Of a DNA stretch of 64,000 nucleotides, positions 31,892 to 40,464 are shown piece by piece; the stretch's first letter is position 1; each line of letters starts with the position of its first letter. Position numbers and translations under genes: made by a program. The notes under the pieces were generated by a model, which was not told where the DNA came from, searched no databases, and worked only from the letters and a program-made list of their open reading frames with translations. The DNA is from Pseudomonadota bacterium (GTDB taxonomy: Bacteria > Pseudomonadota > Alphaproteobacteria > Rhizobiales > Hyphomicrobiaceae): positions 124,001-188,000 of the forward strand of contig JAEXXM010000026.1 of the NCBI GenBank assembly GCA_023405815.1. The letters run 5' to 3'.

Positions 31892-33268
31892 ATGTCGGAA
31901 ATCGAGCAAAGCACCACTCGCGAGCAAGGGACGGCCCCCACCCCCGAGCTTGTCCGCGCCATCGGTGACGCGATCACTGCCGACGACGCGGCAGAGATCC
32001 GCTCGCTGATAACGGACATCAAAGGTCCCGACCTCGCAGACCTCATCGAGCTTCTCTCGCCCGAGCAGCGCGTCGGGCTGATCCAGGCGCTGGGCCCGGA
32101 CTTCGACTTCGAAGTGCTGGCCTGGGTCGACGAGAAGGTGCGTGACCAGCTCTCCGAGGCCCTCCCCAACGACGTCCTCGCCAAAGCCGTCAGCGACCTC
32201 GACACCGACGATGCCGCCTACCTGCTAGAAAGCCTCGAGGCGGACGACCAGAAGGAAATCCTCGATCAGCTTCCGCAAGGCGAGCGCGCCGCCCTGCAGC
32301 GCAACCTCCTTTATCCGGAGGAAACGGCCGGACGCCTGATGCAGGCGGATTTCGTCGCCGTGCCCCCGTTCTGGACCGTGGGGAAAGTGATCGACTTTGC
32401 GCGCGAGACCGATGACCTGCCCGATACCTTCTCGGAAATCTTCGTCGTCGATCCGGGCTTTCACCTGCTCGGCAGCGTCGACATCTCGCGCCTGCTTCGC
32501 TCAAAGCGCGACATTCCCATCGACAAGATCATGGACCCCGACCGCCACATCGTGCTGGCGACTGCCGACCAGGAGGAAGTCGCGCGCCAGTTCGAGCGCC
32601 ATGGCCTCATGGCAGCGCCCGTCGTCGACAAGAACGACCGCCTCGTCGGCGTCGTCACCGTCGACGACGTCGTCGAGGTGATCGAGCAAGAGGCCGAGGA
32701 GGACGCCAAGCTTCTCGCCGGTGTCGGCGACGAGCGCCTTTCGGACAGCGTGCGCCAGATCGCTCCGCCGCGACTTGCATGGCTGTTCGTCAACCTCGGC
32801 ACGGCCGTGGTATCGGCCTCCGTGATCAAGATGTTCGGCGCCAGCATCCAGCAGATGGTGGCATTGGCCGTGCTCATGCCGATGGTCGCCTCGATGGGCG
32901 GCAATGCCGGAACTCAGACCATGACAGTCTCCGTGCGCGCGCTGGCGACCCGCGAGCTCAACCCTGCCAACATCGCCCGCGTCGCCATGCGCGAGGCTGC
33001 CGTCGGGCTGATCAACGGCTTGACCTTCGCCGTGTTTCTGTCTCTGTTGGCCGTGTATCTGTTCGGTGCCGGTCAGCTTGGCGTCGTGATCGCCCTCGCC
33101 ATCATCATCAACATGCTGGCTGCGGCGCTCGCCGGTATCTTCATTCCGCTGGCGCTCGACCGCATGGGCTTCGATCCTGCCGTGGCATCGACCGTATTCG
33201 TGACGACGGTGACCGACGTCGTCGGCTTCTTCTCGTTTCTCGGACTGGCAACGCTTTGGTTGAGGTGA
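31892..33268 (+). CDS. mgtE: Magnesium transporter MgtE
   Basis: A 458-residue MgtE-type Mg2+ channel. The N-terminal helical domain (about 10-130) is rich in acidic residues and contains LLSPEQR, followed by two CBS domains (about 140-265; for example LLRSKRDIPIDKIM and VVDKNDRLVGVVTVDDV). Five transmembrane helices end the protein, with the pore-lining PMVASMGGNAGTQTM segment. The cytoplasmic part senses Mg2+ in characterised members. It is followed by an acetyltransferase gene after 7 bp. No Mg2+ leader RNA was recognised upstream. Confidence 0.95.
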   Translation: MSEIEQSTTREQGTAPTPELVRAIGDAITADDAAEIRSLITDIKGPDLADLIELLSPEQRVGLIQALGPDFDFEVLAWVDEKVRDQLSEALPNDVLAKAVSDLDTDDAAYLLESLEADDQKEILDQLPQGERAALQRNLLYPEETAGRLMQADFVAVPPFWTVGKVIDFARETDDLPDTFSEIFVVDPGFHLLGSVDISRLLRSKRDIPIDKIMDPDRHIVLATADQEEVARQFERHGLMAAPVVDKNDRLVGVVTVDDVVEVIEQEAEEDAKLLAGVGDERLSDSVRQIAPPRLAWLFVNLGTAVVSASVIKMFGASIQQMVALAVLMPMVASMGGNAGTQTMTVSVRALATRELNPANIARVAMREAAVGLINGLTFAVFLSLLAVYLFGAGQLGVVIALAIIINMLAAALAGIFIPLALDRMGFDPAVASTVFVTTVTDVVGFFSFLGLATLWLR

Positions 33269-33275
33269 GGCGATC

Positions 33276-33728
33276 ATGAGCGTCGAGAGTGATGTCGCAA
33301 TCCGCCCCCTGAGGGCTTCAGACCGCGCAGCATGGGAGACCCTGTTCCGGGCCTATATCAATTTCTACGAGGCCAAAGTCCCCGACGACGTCATCGAGCT
33401 GACCTGGAAGCGCCTCGTCGGCGAAGAGGACGGCTTCTGGGGCATCGTCGCGGTGGACGGAGGCGACCGGCCCATCGGCATCGCGCACGTGCTCTTCCAT
33501 CCCTCTACGTGGTCGCCGACCTCCTACGCCTATCTCGAGGACCTTTATGTCGATCGGGCGGCACGCCGCCACGGCGTCGGCCGCGCGTTGATCAAGGCCG
33601 TGTACGAGGAGGCCGACAGGCGCGGGGCGACGCGCACCTATTGGGCGACGAAGCAGGACAATACCCACGCGCGCCGCGTCTATGACCGTGTCGGCGTGCT
33701 GACACCCTTCGTCCAGTACCGCCGCTGA
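33276..33728 (+). CDS. GNAT-family N-acetyltransferase
   Basis: A 150-residue acetyltransferase of the GCN5-related family. The acetyl-CoA-binding strand and loop read LEDLYVDRAARRHGVGRALI, the expected R-x-x-G-x-G/A form, and the C-terminal part has TYWATKQDN and ARRVYDRVG. The start is 7 bp after mgtE, so it is cotranscribed. The substrate is unknown; close relatives are annotated only at family level. Confidence 0.9.
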   Translation: MSVESDVAIRPLRASDRAAWETLFRAYINFYEAKVPDDVIELTWKRLVGEEDGFWGIVAVDGGDRPIGIAHVLFHPSTWSPTSYAYLEDLYVDRAARRHGVGRALIKAVYEEADRRGATRTYWATKQDNTHARRVYDRVGVLTPFVQYRR

Positions 33729-33762
33729 CGCGCGCCCATTTTGGGTTGTCAGGTATAGCGGG

Positions 33763-34107
33763 TCACGCCTTCTTGACGAACTCCGATTTGAGGCTCATCG
33801 CGCCGATGCCGTCGATCTTGCAGTCGATGTCGTGGTCGCTGTCGACGAGGCGGATGTTTTTGACCTTGGTGCCCATTTTGAGGACCCTGGACGATCCCTT
33901 CAGTTTCAGGTCCTTGATGAGGATCACCGTATCGCCGTCCTGCAACGTGTTTCCGGCGGAGTCGCGATAGGTCTTGGCGTCCGCGACATCGCCCGCGGCA
34001 GCAACCTTGGGATCCCACTCATGGCCGCACTCCGGGCAGACGCAAACCCCGCGGTCCTCGTAGGTGTACTCGTAGTTGCATTTCGGGCACGGCGGCAGTG
34101 TGCTCAT
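33763..34107 (-). CDS. yjdM: YjdM/PhnA-type zinc-ribbon protein
   Basis: A 114-residue protein with an N-terminal zinc ribbon ([12 protein letters not shown], then [11 protein letters not shown]) and a C-terminal SH3-like domain ([34 protein letters not shown]). This is the YjdM family, once called PhnA by its position near phosphonate genes in Escherichia coli; it is not known to be a phosphonate enzyme. The start ATG at 34107 begins MSTLPPCPK as in relatives; the longer frame is not supported. It is convergent with the acetyltransferase gene. Confidence 0.9.
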   Translation of the reverse strand: MSTLPPCPKCNYEYTYEDRGVCVCPECGHEWDPKVAAAGDVADAKTYRDSAGNTLQDGDTVILIKDLKLKGSSRVLKMGTKVKNIRLVDSDHDIDCKIDGIGAMSLKSEFVKKA

Positions 34108-34202
34108 AGGTCTTTCCCAGCAAATCGCGAACGCGCGCCCTATAGCACGCACCCGGCGAATATGTGCGGGAAGCAGAGTCGCAACGTGTTAAGGGGAAAT
34201 CC

Positions 34203-35546
34203 TTAGCTCGACGGAGCGTCGAGGCGGCGCGTCAGGTTCTCGAATTCCTGCCGCAACTCCTCGTTCTTGAAGATCTGGTCGAATGTCGGCGCTTCCAGCT
34301 TCTGGATCGCCTCGAACGAGGCGGCGCTGTCGCGCATCAGGTTCTTCAGCTGAAAGCTCGCCTCCACCGTTTCGTAGGTGTTGTCGGCAATGCGCAGGTC
34401 GTGCACCGCGCGGGTCCGCGCCTTGGCGATCTGCTCGCGCTGGCCCTGCAGGTAGCGGCGATACCCCTTCGCTGCTTCCGCGGCGACCTTCTGCGCGTCC
34501 CGGTTGGCTTCGAGCGCCCGCTTCTGATCGGGACGGTTCTCAGCCTGTAGGAGTCTGCTCGTCTTCGCCTGGGCGGACTGGATGTCCTTCAGGATGGCAT
34601 CGAGCTTCGGCATATAGTTGGTGTCGATCTTCTCGATGGCGGTGCCCTGGGCGTGCACCAGCATGGCAAACAGCGCCGCGTGCATCGCGAAGTACTTGCG
34701 CGCCGCGCTCATGTTGTCGCCGGCAGCGGTGAGAAGCTTGCCGAGCTGCGTGTCGATGATCTTCGCCGCGTTGAACACGGCGACGAGCCGCACGAGGTCG
34801 CCCGAGAGAACGCTGTCGAGCAGCAGGTCGACCTGATCCGGCGTCAGCTCGACACCGGATTTCGCCAACGCCGCTCCGATCTCGGTCTTCGTCTTGGCGA
34901 TCTCGGCCTTGTTCTTGTCGATGCGCCCTTCCGCATCCTTGATGTTGGAATCGAGGCTCGCCACGGTATCGGTCAGCACGCCGGGCAGCATCGCGTCCTT
35001 CGGCGCGGTGATCTGCTTCTCCTTCATCGCCGCGATCTGCCCCTCGATCTCGCGGATGTTGAGGCGCAGCCCTTCGACCTTCTTCTGCATGTCGACAATC
35101 GGAACGTCGGTGACGATCCCGAGCGCCGAATCGAGCAGCGCGCGGATGCGTGCCTCGCGATCCTCGCGCGTCTCCGTCCACAGCGGCGTCAGGATGAACT
35201 CATCGCGTCCCGGCAGCTTCTGTGCTTCCGAACGCTGGTCGGCGGCATCGCGCAGGACTGCATCGACGGCCAGCATGAGCTGGCGCGCCCGCTCGTAGGC
35301 TTCCTCGCCCTCGCGCGGGTCCTTCGGCGCTTGCGGTGCAGCTTGCTGATTGACCGGCGCGCCTGCGCCCGGCGCTGCCGGCAGCGTGGTCTCGGCAACC
35401 CTTTCCGTCTTCGCCTCGCGTGCGGCGCGGGAGATCAACTCTGCGATGCTGTCGCGCTGGGCCGATTGGGCGTGGAGCGGGGGGGATGAAGCAAGGAGCG
35501 CGGCAATGGCGAGCGCGGTGCGGGGCCAACGAGCGTCGGCGGACAT
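34203..35546 (-). CDS. Exported coiled-coil protein, unknown function
   Basis: A 447-residue protein with a signal peptide (ending LHAQS) and an extended helical mature part. Long stretches (about 165-240 and 320-400) are rich in Lys, Glu, Ala and Gln with heptad-like spacing (KKVEGLRLNIREIEGQIAAM, IKDAEGRIDKNKAEIAK), suggesting coiled coils. There are no obvious catalytic motifs or cysteines. ATG at 35546 has GGAGG 8 bases upstream. It lies in a minus-strand run of envelope-type genes. A periplasmic structural role is possible but unproven. Confidence 0.65.
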   Translation of the reverse strand: MSADARWPRTALAIAALLASSPPLHAQSAQRDSIAELISRAAREAKTERVAETTLPAAPGAGAPVNQQAAPQAPKDPREGEEAYERARQLMLAVDAVLRDAADQRSEAQKLPGRDEFILTPLWTETREDREARIRALLDSALGIVTDVPIVDMQKKVEGLRLNIREIEGQIAAMKEKQITAPKDAMLPGVLTDTVASLDSNIKDAEGRIDKNKAEIAKTKTEIGAALAKSGVELTPDQVDLLLDSVLSGDLVRLVAVFNAAKIIDTQLGKLLTAAGDNMSAARKYFAMHAALFAMLVHAQGTAIEKIDTNYMPKLDAILKDIQSAQAKTSRLLQAENRPDQKRALEANRDAQKVAAEAAKGYRRYLQGQREQIAKARTRAVHDLRIADNTYETVEASFQLKNLMRDSAASFEAIQKLEAPTFDQIFKNEELRQEFENLTRRLDAPSS

Positions 35547-35611
35547 GGCAATGCCTCCAAACATGAGCCGCACAAGGGCGCAAAATTCAGGCTATTCGAT
35601 GATTTTGCGGC

Positions 35612-36349
35612 TCAGCTCTTCGCCCTGGCGGCGGCGAGGGAAACGAGCTCCATGAACCGCGCATCGACCTGCCGCGCATCGTTCAGGACCAGCATGTGGG
35701 ACAGCGTCTCGCCCTTGCCAAGGCCTCCGCCAGCCTGTCCTTTTTTGATCACCTCGTCAAAAGGGTGATCGCCAAGCGCAAGGTGCAGGCGAAGCTCCTT
35801 CGCCGTTATGCCGAGCACGGCGAACGGTATCGGCATGCCGAGGGCAATGGCGCTGTCACGCACGTCGAGGGCGGCGCCAGGACTGACCTGCCTGATCTTG
35901 CCAAGGACGTGCTGGGCGAGCGGCCGATACGCTTTCGCTTTCGCGAGCAGGGCATCGATATCTCCGGTCGGGGCGAAGGGCGGCGTCTGAGTGGCGGCAG
36001 GCACTTCGGGCTTGGCATCCCGTGCGACTGGGGGAGGCGTGGGCGCAGTCGGCGGCGGCGGCGCGGCAGCCGGTACTCGCTCTTCATGCCGACGCTGCGG
36101 CGGACGGCGCGGAGCCGACTCCCGCGACAGGCCGGCGTAGATCGGTTTCCCGCCATTGTGGTGGATGCGCTCCAGCCACGAGGCCTTGGAAAACATCAGG
36201 CCCTTGTGGCGCAGCCAGTCGATGATGTCGTTCCGGTGCGGCAATCCCGCTTCCGAGATCGCGTGCATCCACTCATCGAGGTCGCGTCCGGTATTCTCCT
36301 TCAGCCCCTCGATGAACTCGCGCTCCTTTTCGCCGAAGTCGGTCGCCAT
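35612..36349 (-). CDS. DUF4287-containing protein
   Basis: A 245-residue soluble protein. The first 70 residues (FIEGLKENTGRDLDEWMHAI, then HRNDIIDWLRHKGLMFSKA) match DUF4287. The middle is a Pro/Ala/Arg linker. The C-terminal 120 residues (DIDALLAKAKAYRPLAQHV, GITAKELRLHLALGDHPF) form a second domain resembling DUF5655-like transport-associated domains, a less certain match. It begins 12 bases after the methyltransferase-like gene, so the two are cotranscribed. Function unknown. Confidence 0.65.
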   Translation of the reverse strand: MATDFGEKEREFIEGLKENTGRDLDEWMHAISEAGLPHRNDIIDWLRHKGLMFSKASWLERIHHNGGKPIYAGLSRESAPRRPPQRRHEERVPAAAPPPPTAPTPPPVARDAKPEVPAATQTPPFAPTGDIDALLAKAKAYRPLAQHVLGKIRQVSPGAALDVRDSAIALGMPIPFAVLGITAKELRLHLALGDHPFDEVIKKGQAGGGLGKGETLSHMLVLNDARQVDARFMELVSLAAARAKS

Positions 36350-36361
36350 CCGCCTGTGCCC

Positions 36362-36859
36362 TCAGATCCAGCGACGCGACTTCGCCTTGTAGTCGAGATA
36401 GGCCTGCCCGAAGCGCCGTTCCAGGTGGCGCTCCTCGGGGAGGATGGCGAGCCAGGTGACGAGCGCGGCAAACAAGGCTGCTGCAACGACGAGCCAAACG
36501 TTCTTGGTCAGCTCGGCGACGCCCAGCAGCATCATCGCATCGGCGAGGTAGATCGGATTGCGGAAGCGGCGGTAGGGGCCAGAGGTGACGAGGTGCGTCG
36601 CACCGGCGTCCGGCAGGAAAGTGGTGCCGTGGCTGCGCAGGGTGAGGACTGCCCAGATGATCAGCACGACGCCTGCCGCGCCGATGCCGAGCCCGATCAT
36701 CCGCGCGGGGGCATCGTCGAGGCCGGGCCACGGGAGCGGGGCGACATAGCCGAGCAGGATGGCCGCGGTGACGACGCCGACGAGAATGATCGGCGGCCAC
36801 GGCGTTTCGCTGGGGCGGTCGTCGACGATGGGGTTGTTATTGGCCTGCTCGTCCGGCAT
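36362..36859 (-). CDS. Isoprenylcysteine carboxyl methyltransferase-family membrane protein
   Basis: A 165-residue integral membrane protein with four or five helices. The C-terminal signature GPYRRFRNPIYLADAMM and the later LPEERHLERRFGQAYLDYKA match the ICMT/phospholipid methyltransferase family, in which these segments bind S-adenosylmethionine. Bacterial members have varied or unknown acceptors; prenylated protein is not expected here. The start ATG at 36859 begins MPDEQANNN; a much longer open frame upstream overlaps the neighbouring lipoprotein gene and is rejected. Confidence 0.82.
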   Translation of the reverse strand: MPDEQANNNPIVDDRPSETPWPPIILVGVVTAAILLGYVAPLPWPGLDDAPARMIGLGIGAAGVVLIIWAVLTLRSHGTTFLPDAGATHLVTSGPYRRFRNPIYLADAMMLLGVAELTKNVWLVVAAALFAALVTWLAILPEERHLERRFGQAYLDYKAKSRRWI

Positions 36860-36924
36860 TGCATTTCCGATGTTCGTCTCGAGTTCGACGTTTACACCAG
36901 AAACGCATCCGGCCGCTAACCCCG

Positions 36925-37395
36925 CTAGTTGACTTTCGAGGTCGAGACCGGCGCCGGGGTGGTATCGCTCGTCGTGGCGAGCTCCGCCGCGAGATTGAAA
37001 GTCTTGCACCGCTTCTCGGCGAGCCGCTGATTGTAGGCCTCGAGCATGGCGAGGTCCTTGCGGTGCTGGCCCTCCGGGTCGACGCCTTCCTTCGTGCCGC
37101 CCCAGATCGGCGTGGCGAACGACTGCATGCCGCGCGCGGCAGCGGACGCCTTTTTGTTGGAATCGTACCCGCGCACCTGCAGGATGCGTATCTGCATCAG
37201 GCCCGTCAGCCTCTTGCAGTCGTACTTCAGCTCTTCCTCGCTGAGCTGATAGCCGGAGCCTGGAAGAGATCCCGTCACCATGCCGCTGGATGGCGCGGGC
37301 ACGTCGCTGACAAGGTTCGGCTTGGTGTCGACCGGCCCGCCAGCGCAGCCGCACACCAAAGCGCCCACCAGAGCTGCAACGATCAAAGCCCGCAT
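36925..37395 (-). CDS. Putative lipoprotein, unknown function
   Basis: A 156-residue protein with a lipoprotein-like signal (MRALIVAALVGALVCGCAGG), a probable lipobox before the second cysteine, and a mature domain containing LKYDCKRLTGLMQIRILQVR and EKRCKTFNLAAEL. The ATG at 37395 is preferred to an earlier in-frame start since it gives the signal directly. No family recognised, although similar small lipoproteins with a Cys pair are common in alphaproteobacteria. Confidence 0.65.
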   Translation of the reverse strand: MRALIVAALVGALVCGCAGGPVDTKPNLVSDVPAPSSGMVTGSLPGSGYQLSEEELKYDCKRLTGLMQIRILQVRGYDSNKKASAAARGMQSFATPIWGGTKEGVDPEGQHRKDLAMLEAYNQRLAEKRCKTFNLAAELATTSDTTPAPVSTSKVN

Positions 37396-37565
37396 CGAAT
37401 CTCGCCCGCCTCTTCGGGCTAACGAGGCCCCAAACGGGGCGGATTGAAGGCGCGGGATTGCGGGAGGGCGCGGCACTAAGCCTTTTTCGACGTGTTGCTT
37501 GCGGCTGTCGCCCAGGGTTCACTAGACAGATGAGCTGGCCCTCCGCCGGAGTGTTGGAAGAGTAT

Positions 37566-37997
37566 ATGCAAACCAAGACGACCGTTCTCTTGTGTGCGGC
37601 TTTGGCCGTGGCGCTTTCTTCGCAGGCTCATGCCCAGAGCGATGCAAGAAGCTTTAGCTGCAGCTTCACCAGCGGGACGAACTGGACATTCGAGAACGGA
37701 GCGTTCAAGAGCGCGCATCCGCACCCTCTCGAATTCACCATCACCGACATAGATCTCGACCGCCAGACCGCGCATCTGGCCGCCGAGCCCGGCAAGGCGC
37801 CGACGCCCCTCAAGATCGTGCGCGCCATCAACGCCAACCACTTCCTCGAGGTCGTCAACGAGGGCTTCCTCAACCTGACGACCATCTACGACAAGGATGC
37901 CGTCAGCGGCACGTATCCAGCCGTTCACTCGCGCCACTTCGGCGTGCTCGGCCAGCCTGTCGTCGCGCAATACGCCGGCACGTGCACGGAGAAGTAG
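37566..37997 (+). CDS. Small secreted protein, unknown function
   Basis: A 143-residue protein with signal peptide (to SSQAHAQ) and a mature beta-rich domain (FTITDIDLDRQTAHLAAE, LNLTTIYD, SGTYPAVHSRH). Two cysteines (in FSCSF and GTCTE) could form a disulfide. GGAAGAG precedes ATG at 37566, 6 bases away. No known family was recognised. It lies 89 bp before the DUF1489 gene, same strand. Confidence 0.65.
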   Translation: MQTKTTVLLCAALAVALSSQAHAQSDARSFSCSFTSGTNWTFENGAFKSAHPHPLEFTITDIDLDRQTAHLAAEPGKAPTPLKIVRAINANHFLEVVNEGFLNLTTIYDKDAVSGTYPAVHSRHFGVLGQPVVAQYAGTCTEK

Positions 37998-38086
37998 CCG
38001 CTTCCTGTGGATGCCCGCCGCAGGCTCTAGCGATAGGCGCCATCGAAGGTGCATCCTCGGCCATCGCGATCGAAGGATCAGTTCCG

Positions 38087-38524
38087 ATGGCGCTGCACCT
38101 CATCAAGCTCTGCGTCGGCGTCGACAGCATCGAGGAGCTGGCCGACTGGCAAAAGGCGCGCCTTGCCGAGCAGCGCCAGGCCGGCGAGACGCCGCGCATC
38201 GGGCATACGACCTTCCAGACACCCAAGCGTGAGACCGAGCTGCTCGACGGCGGCTCGCTCTATTGGGTGATCAAGGGCAGTGTGCAGGTGCGCCAGGGCC
38301 TCGTCGGATTCGAGCCCGGCACCAAGTCGGACGGCAGCAAAGGCTGCCGCATTCTGCTCGATCCGGTGCTGGTTCCCGTGCGCCCAGTGCCGCGCCGAGC
38401 CTTCCAGGGCTGGCGCTATCTTGAGCCTTCCGATGCTCCGCCCGACCTCACCCGGGCCGACAAGGCCCTCGCCGAGATGCCAGCCAAGATGCGCCGCGAG
38501 CTCGCCGAGCTCGGCCTTATCTGA
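38087..38524 (+). CDS. DUF1489-family protein
   Basis: A 145-residue cytoplasmic protein starting MALHLIKLCVGVDSIEEL, the typical opening of the alphaproteobacterial DUF1489 family. GHTTFQTPKR and GGSLYWVIKG follow, then RPVPRRAFQGWRYL. Its function is not known. ATG at 38087 has GAAGGA about 10 bases upstream; earlier in-frame starts give a non-conserved leader. Confidence 0.88.
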   Translation: MALHLIKLCVGVDSIEELADWQKARLAEQRQAGETPRIGHTTFQTPKRETELLDGGSLYWVIKGSVQVRQGLVGFEPGTKSDGSKGCRILLDPVLVPVRPVPRRAFQGWRYLEPSDAPPDLTRADKALAEMPAKMRRELAELGLI

Positions 38525-38579
38525 ACCTCGCGGTTCGAGCAGTTGACGGGTATGGGCCTGCAGTGCCAGACCCTCTGCC

Positions 38580-39689
38580 ATGTCTCGCCCGCGCCTTACC
38601 GCCCTCGTCGAAAGCCTTCCCTCCTTCGTGCCCTTCATCGGCCCCGAGGCGCAGGAACGCGCCCGCGGTCGCCCTTTCCGCGCTCGTCTCGGCGCCAACG
38701 AAAGCATCTTCGGCCCATCCCCGAAGGCTATCGACGCGATGCGCGAGGCAGCGGCCCGCAATTGGATGTACGCCGATCCGGAGAGTTACGAACTGCGTGC
38801 CGCCATCGCGCGCTTCCACGGCGTCGGGATCGACAATGTCGTCATCGGCGAGGGCATCGACGGATTGCTGGGCCTCGCCGTGAAGCTCGCCGTCGAGCCG
38901 GGCTCCACGGTCGTCACCTCTGACGGCACCTATCCGACGTTCAACTTCCACGTTGCCAGCGGTGCCGGGCGCCTCGTTCGCGTGCCTTACCGCGAGGACC
39001 GGCAGAACCTCGGCGCGCTCCTCGATGCGGCACGGCGCGAGGACGCGCGCATCCTCTACGTCTGCAACCCTGACAACCCGATGGGTTCGTTCTGGGGCGC
39101 GGAGGCCCTTCGCGCGCTGATCACCGACCTCCCCGACGGCGTCCTTCTGTGTCTCGACGAGGCCTATTGCGATACCGCCCCGCAAGAAGAGCTTCTGCCG
39201 GTTGACGTCGGCAACGCTCAGGTTCTGCGCTTCCGCACGTTCTCCAAGGCCTACGGGCTGGCCGGCGCACGCATCGGCTATTGCCTCGGCGAAGCCGGCC
39301 TCATTCGCCAGTTCGAGAAGATCCGCAACCATTACGGCATCAACCGCGTCGGCCAGATCGGCGCTCTCTCCGCGCTTCAAGATCAGGACTACCTCGCCGA
39401 AGCCGTGGCGCGCATCGCGCGCGCGCGCGGCATCATCGGCCAGATAGCGCGCGACAATGGCCTCGAGCCGCTTCCCTCGGCAGCGAATTTCGTCACCATC
39501 GATTGCCGGCGTGACGGCGTCTTTGCCAAGCGGGTTCTCGAGGGCCTCCTCGCCGGCGATGTGTTCGCCCGCATGCCGGGCGTGGCGCCACTCGACCGCT
39601 GCATCCGCGTGAGCTGCGGCCGCGACGAGGATCTTGCAGTGTTTGCCGAGATGCTGCCGCAGGCACTCCGTGGTGCCGCAACCACCTAA
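38580..39689 (+). CDS. HisC-like PLP-dependent aminotransferase
   Basis: A 369-residue class I/II aminotransferase of the histidinol-phosphate aminotransferase group. LGANESIFGPSP is the start typical of HisC, YVCNPDNPMGS and LCLDEAYCDTA hold the cofactor-contacting Asn and Asp, and FRTFSKAYGLAGARIGY contains the Schiff-base lysine. A HisC-family assignment is firm; whether the substrate is histidinol phosphate is not, since no his genes are near. It is 55 bp after the DUF1489 gene, same strand. Confidence 0.87.
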   Translation: MSRPRLTALVESLPSFVPFIGPEAQERARGRPFRARLGANESIFGPSPKAIDAMREAAARNWMYADPESYELRAAIARFHGVGIDNVVIGEGIDGLLGLAVKLAVEPGSTVVTSDGTYPTFNFHVASGAGRLVRVPYREDRQNLGALLDAARREDARILYVCNPDNPMGSFWGAEALRALITDLPDGVLLCLDEAYCDTAPQEELLPVDVGNAQVLRFRTFSKAYGLAGARIGYCLGEAGLIRQFEKIRNHYGINRVGQIGALSALQDQDYLAEAVARIARARGIIGQIARDNGLEPLPSAANFVTIDCRRDGVFAKRVLEGLLAGDVFARMPGVAPLDRCIRVSCGRDEDLAVFAEMLPQALRGAATT

Positions 39690-39763
39690 TTGCCGGCACA
39701 ACTTTGCGGTCCATTAAGCTCCGTGCGCCAAGATGCGCTGCATCGTCCCGATCCGAGGTCCCC

Positions 39764-40024
39764 ATGACGAGCACGACCCTGGACTACTCATCCTGGCTGT
39801 TCCAGCTCATCGGCGTCCTCGTCATCGTCTATCTTGCCGTCGGGCTTTCCCGGCCCTCGCTCGTCGGAGCCGCCAAGCGCAGCACCGTTGCCATCATCGC
39901 GGCCGTGTTGCTGCTCATCGCTTCGACCGCGTTCTATCTGGTCGCTAGCAAGCTGCCGGGAGGTGACGAAACTGCTGCCGAGATCAACGTCGCGCCGCCG
40001 CAGACGACGCCCGCAGAGCAGTAA
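39764..40024 (+). CDS. Small two-helix membrane protein
   Basis: An 86-residue protein with two predicted helices (LFQLIGVLVIVYLAVGL and VAIIAAVLLLIASTAFYLVA) linked by a short basic loop (RPSLVGAAKRS), and an acidic or Pro-rich tail. ATG at 39764 has GAGG upstream; the earlier frame (39704) would add a non-conserved Arg-rich leader. Function unknown. Confidence 0.6.
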   Translation: MTSTTLDYSSWLFQLIGVLVIVYLAVGLSRPSLVGAAKRSTVAIIAAVLLLIASTAFYLVASKLPGGDETAAEINVAPPQTTPAEQ

Positions 40025-40095
40025 TCGCCAGCGCGGCTGCTCTGGATCAGCCGACTGCGCTGCTCTCGATCAGTCAACCGAGCGTTGTGATTTGA

Positions 40096-40111
40096 CGCGC
40101 CTGCAGGCGCG
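40096..40111. repeat. 16-bp perfect palindrome
   Basis: CGCGCCTGCAGGCGCG is fully self-complementary and lies in the 248-bp gap between two tiny membrane-protein genes. It may be an operator or simply a stable GC palindrome; no flanking T-run. Confidence 0.4.
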
Positions 40112-40272
40112 CACGCCATAGTCGATGCGCATCGTGCAAAACGCGCGCTGCAGGCGAAGCCTCAGGGCAACGGGGACGCTGCAATGAACGTTCCTCAACG
40201 ATACCAAGCACATGGTCGCCCCGTGGCTAATCGAGCCGGCGAAACTGCCGGCCTCCAGGGGAGGACAACACC

Positions 40273-40452
40273 ATGCACGGCACTCAAGGTCTGCTCGTAG
40301 GCTTGGCTCTGTTTGCCATCGGCTTCATCGGACTGGGTGTCGCCACCGACCAGATGATGACGCACGCCAGTCCGAGCTCGGGCCTCATATCGGTCGCCGG
40401 GATCGGCGCGTATGTCCTCGCCTGCCTCGGCTCGCTGGCGATCATCCGCTGA
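40273..40452 (+). CDS. 59-residue two-helix membrane protein
   Basis: A small gene with a strong ribosome-binding site (GGGGAGG within 40257-40264, about 9 bases before ATG). The product has two hydrophobic helices (GLLVGLALFAIGFIGLGVA and LISVAGIGAYVLACLGSLAI) joined by a loop with ATDQMMTHASPS. It is convergent with the DUF4846 gene, 12 bp apart. Function unknown. Confidence 0.6.
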   Translation: MHGTQGLLVGLALFAIGFIGLGVATDQMMTHASPSSGLISVAGIGAYVLACLGSLAIIR

Positions 40453-40464
40453 CGGGATCGCTCG

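Noticed and set aside
36860..37576. N-terminal extension that would lengthen the ICMT-like protein to 404 residues
   Set aside because: The extension overlaps the lipoprotein gene in another frame and has low-complexity, non-membrane sequence; the ATG at 36859 fits the family.
40184..40300. 38-codon open frame overlapping the 59-residue membrane-protein gene
   Set aside because: The product has no hydrophobic or domain character and runs out of frame through the better-supported gene; it could be a leader peptide, but support is too weak.
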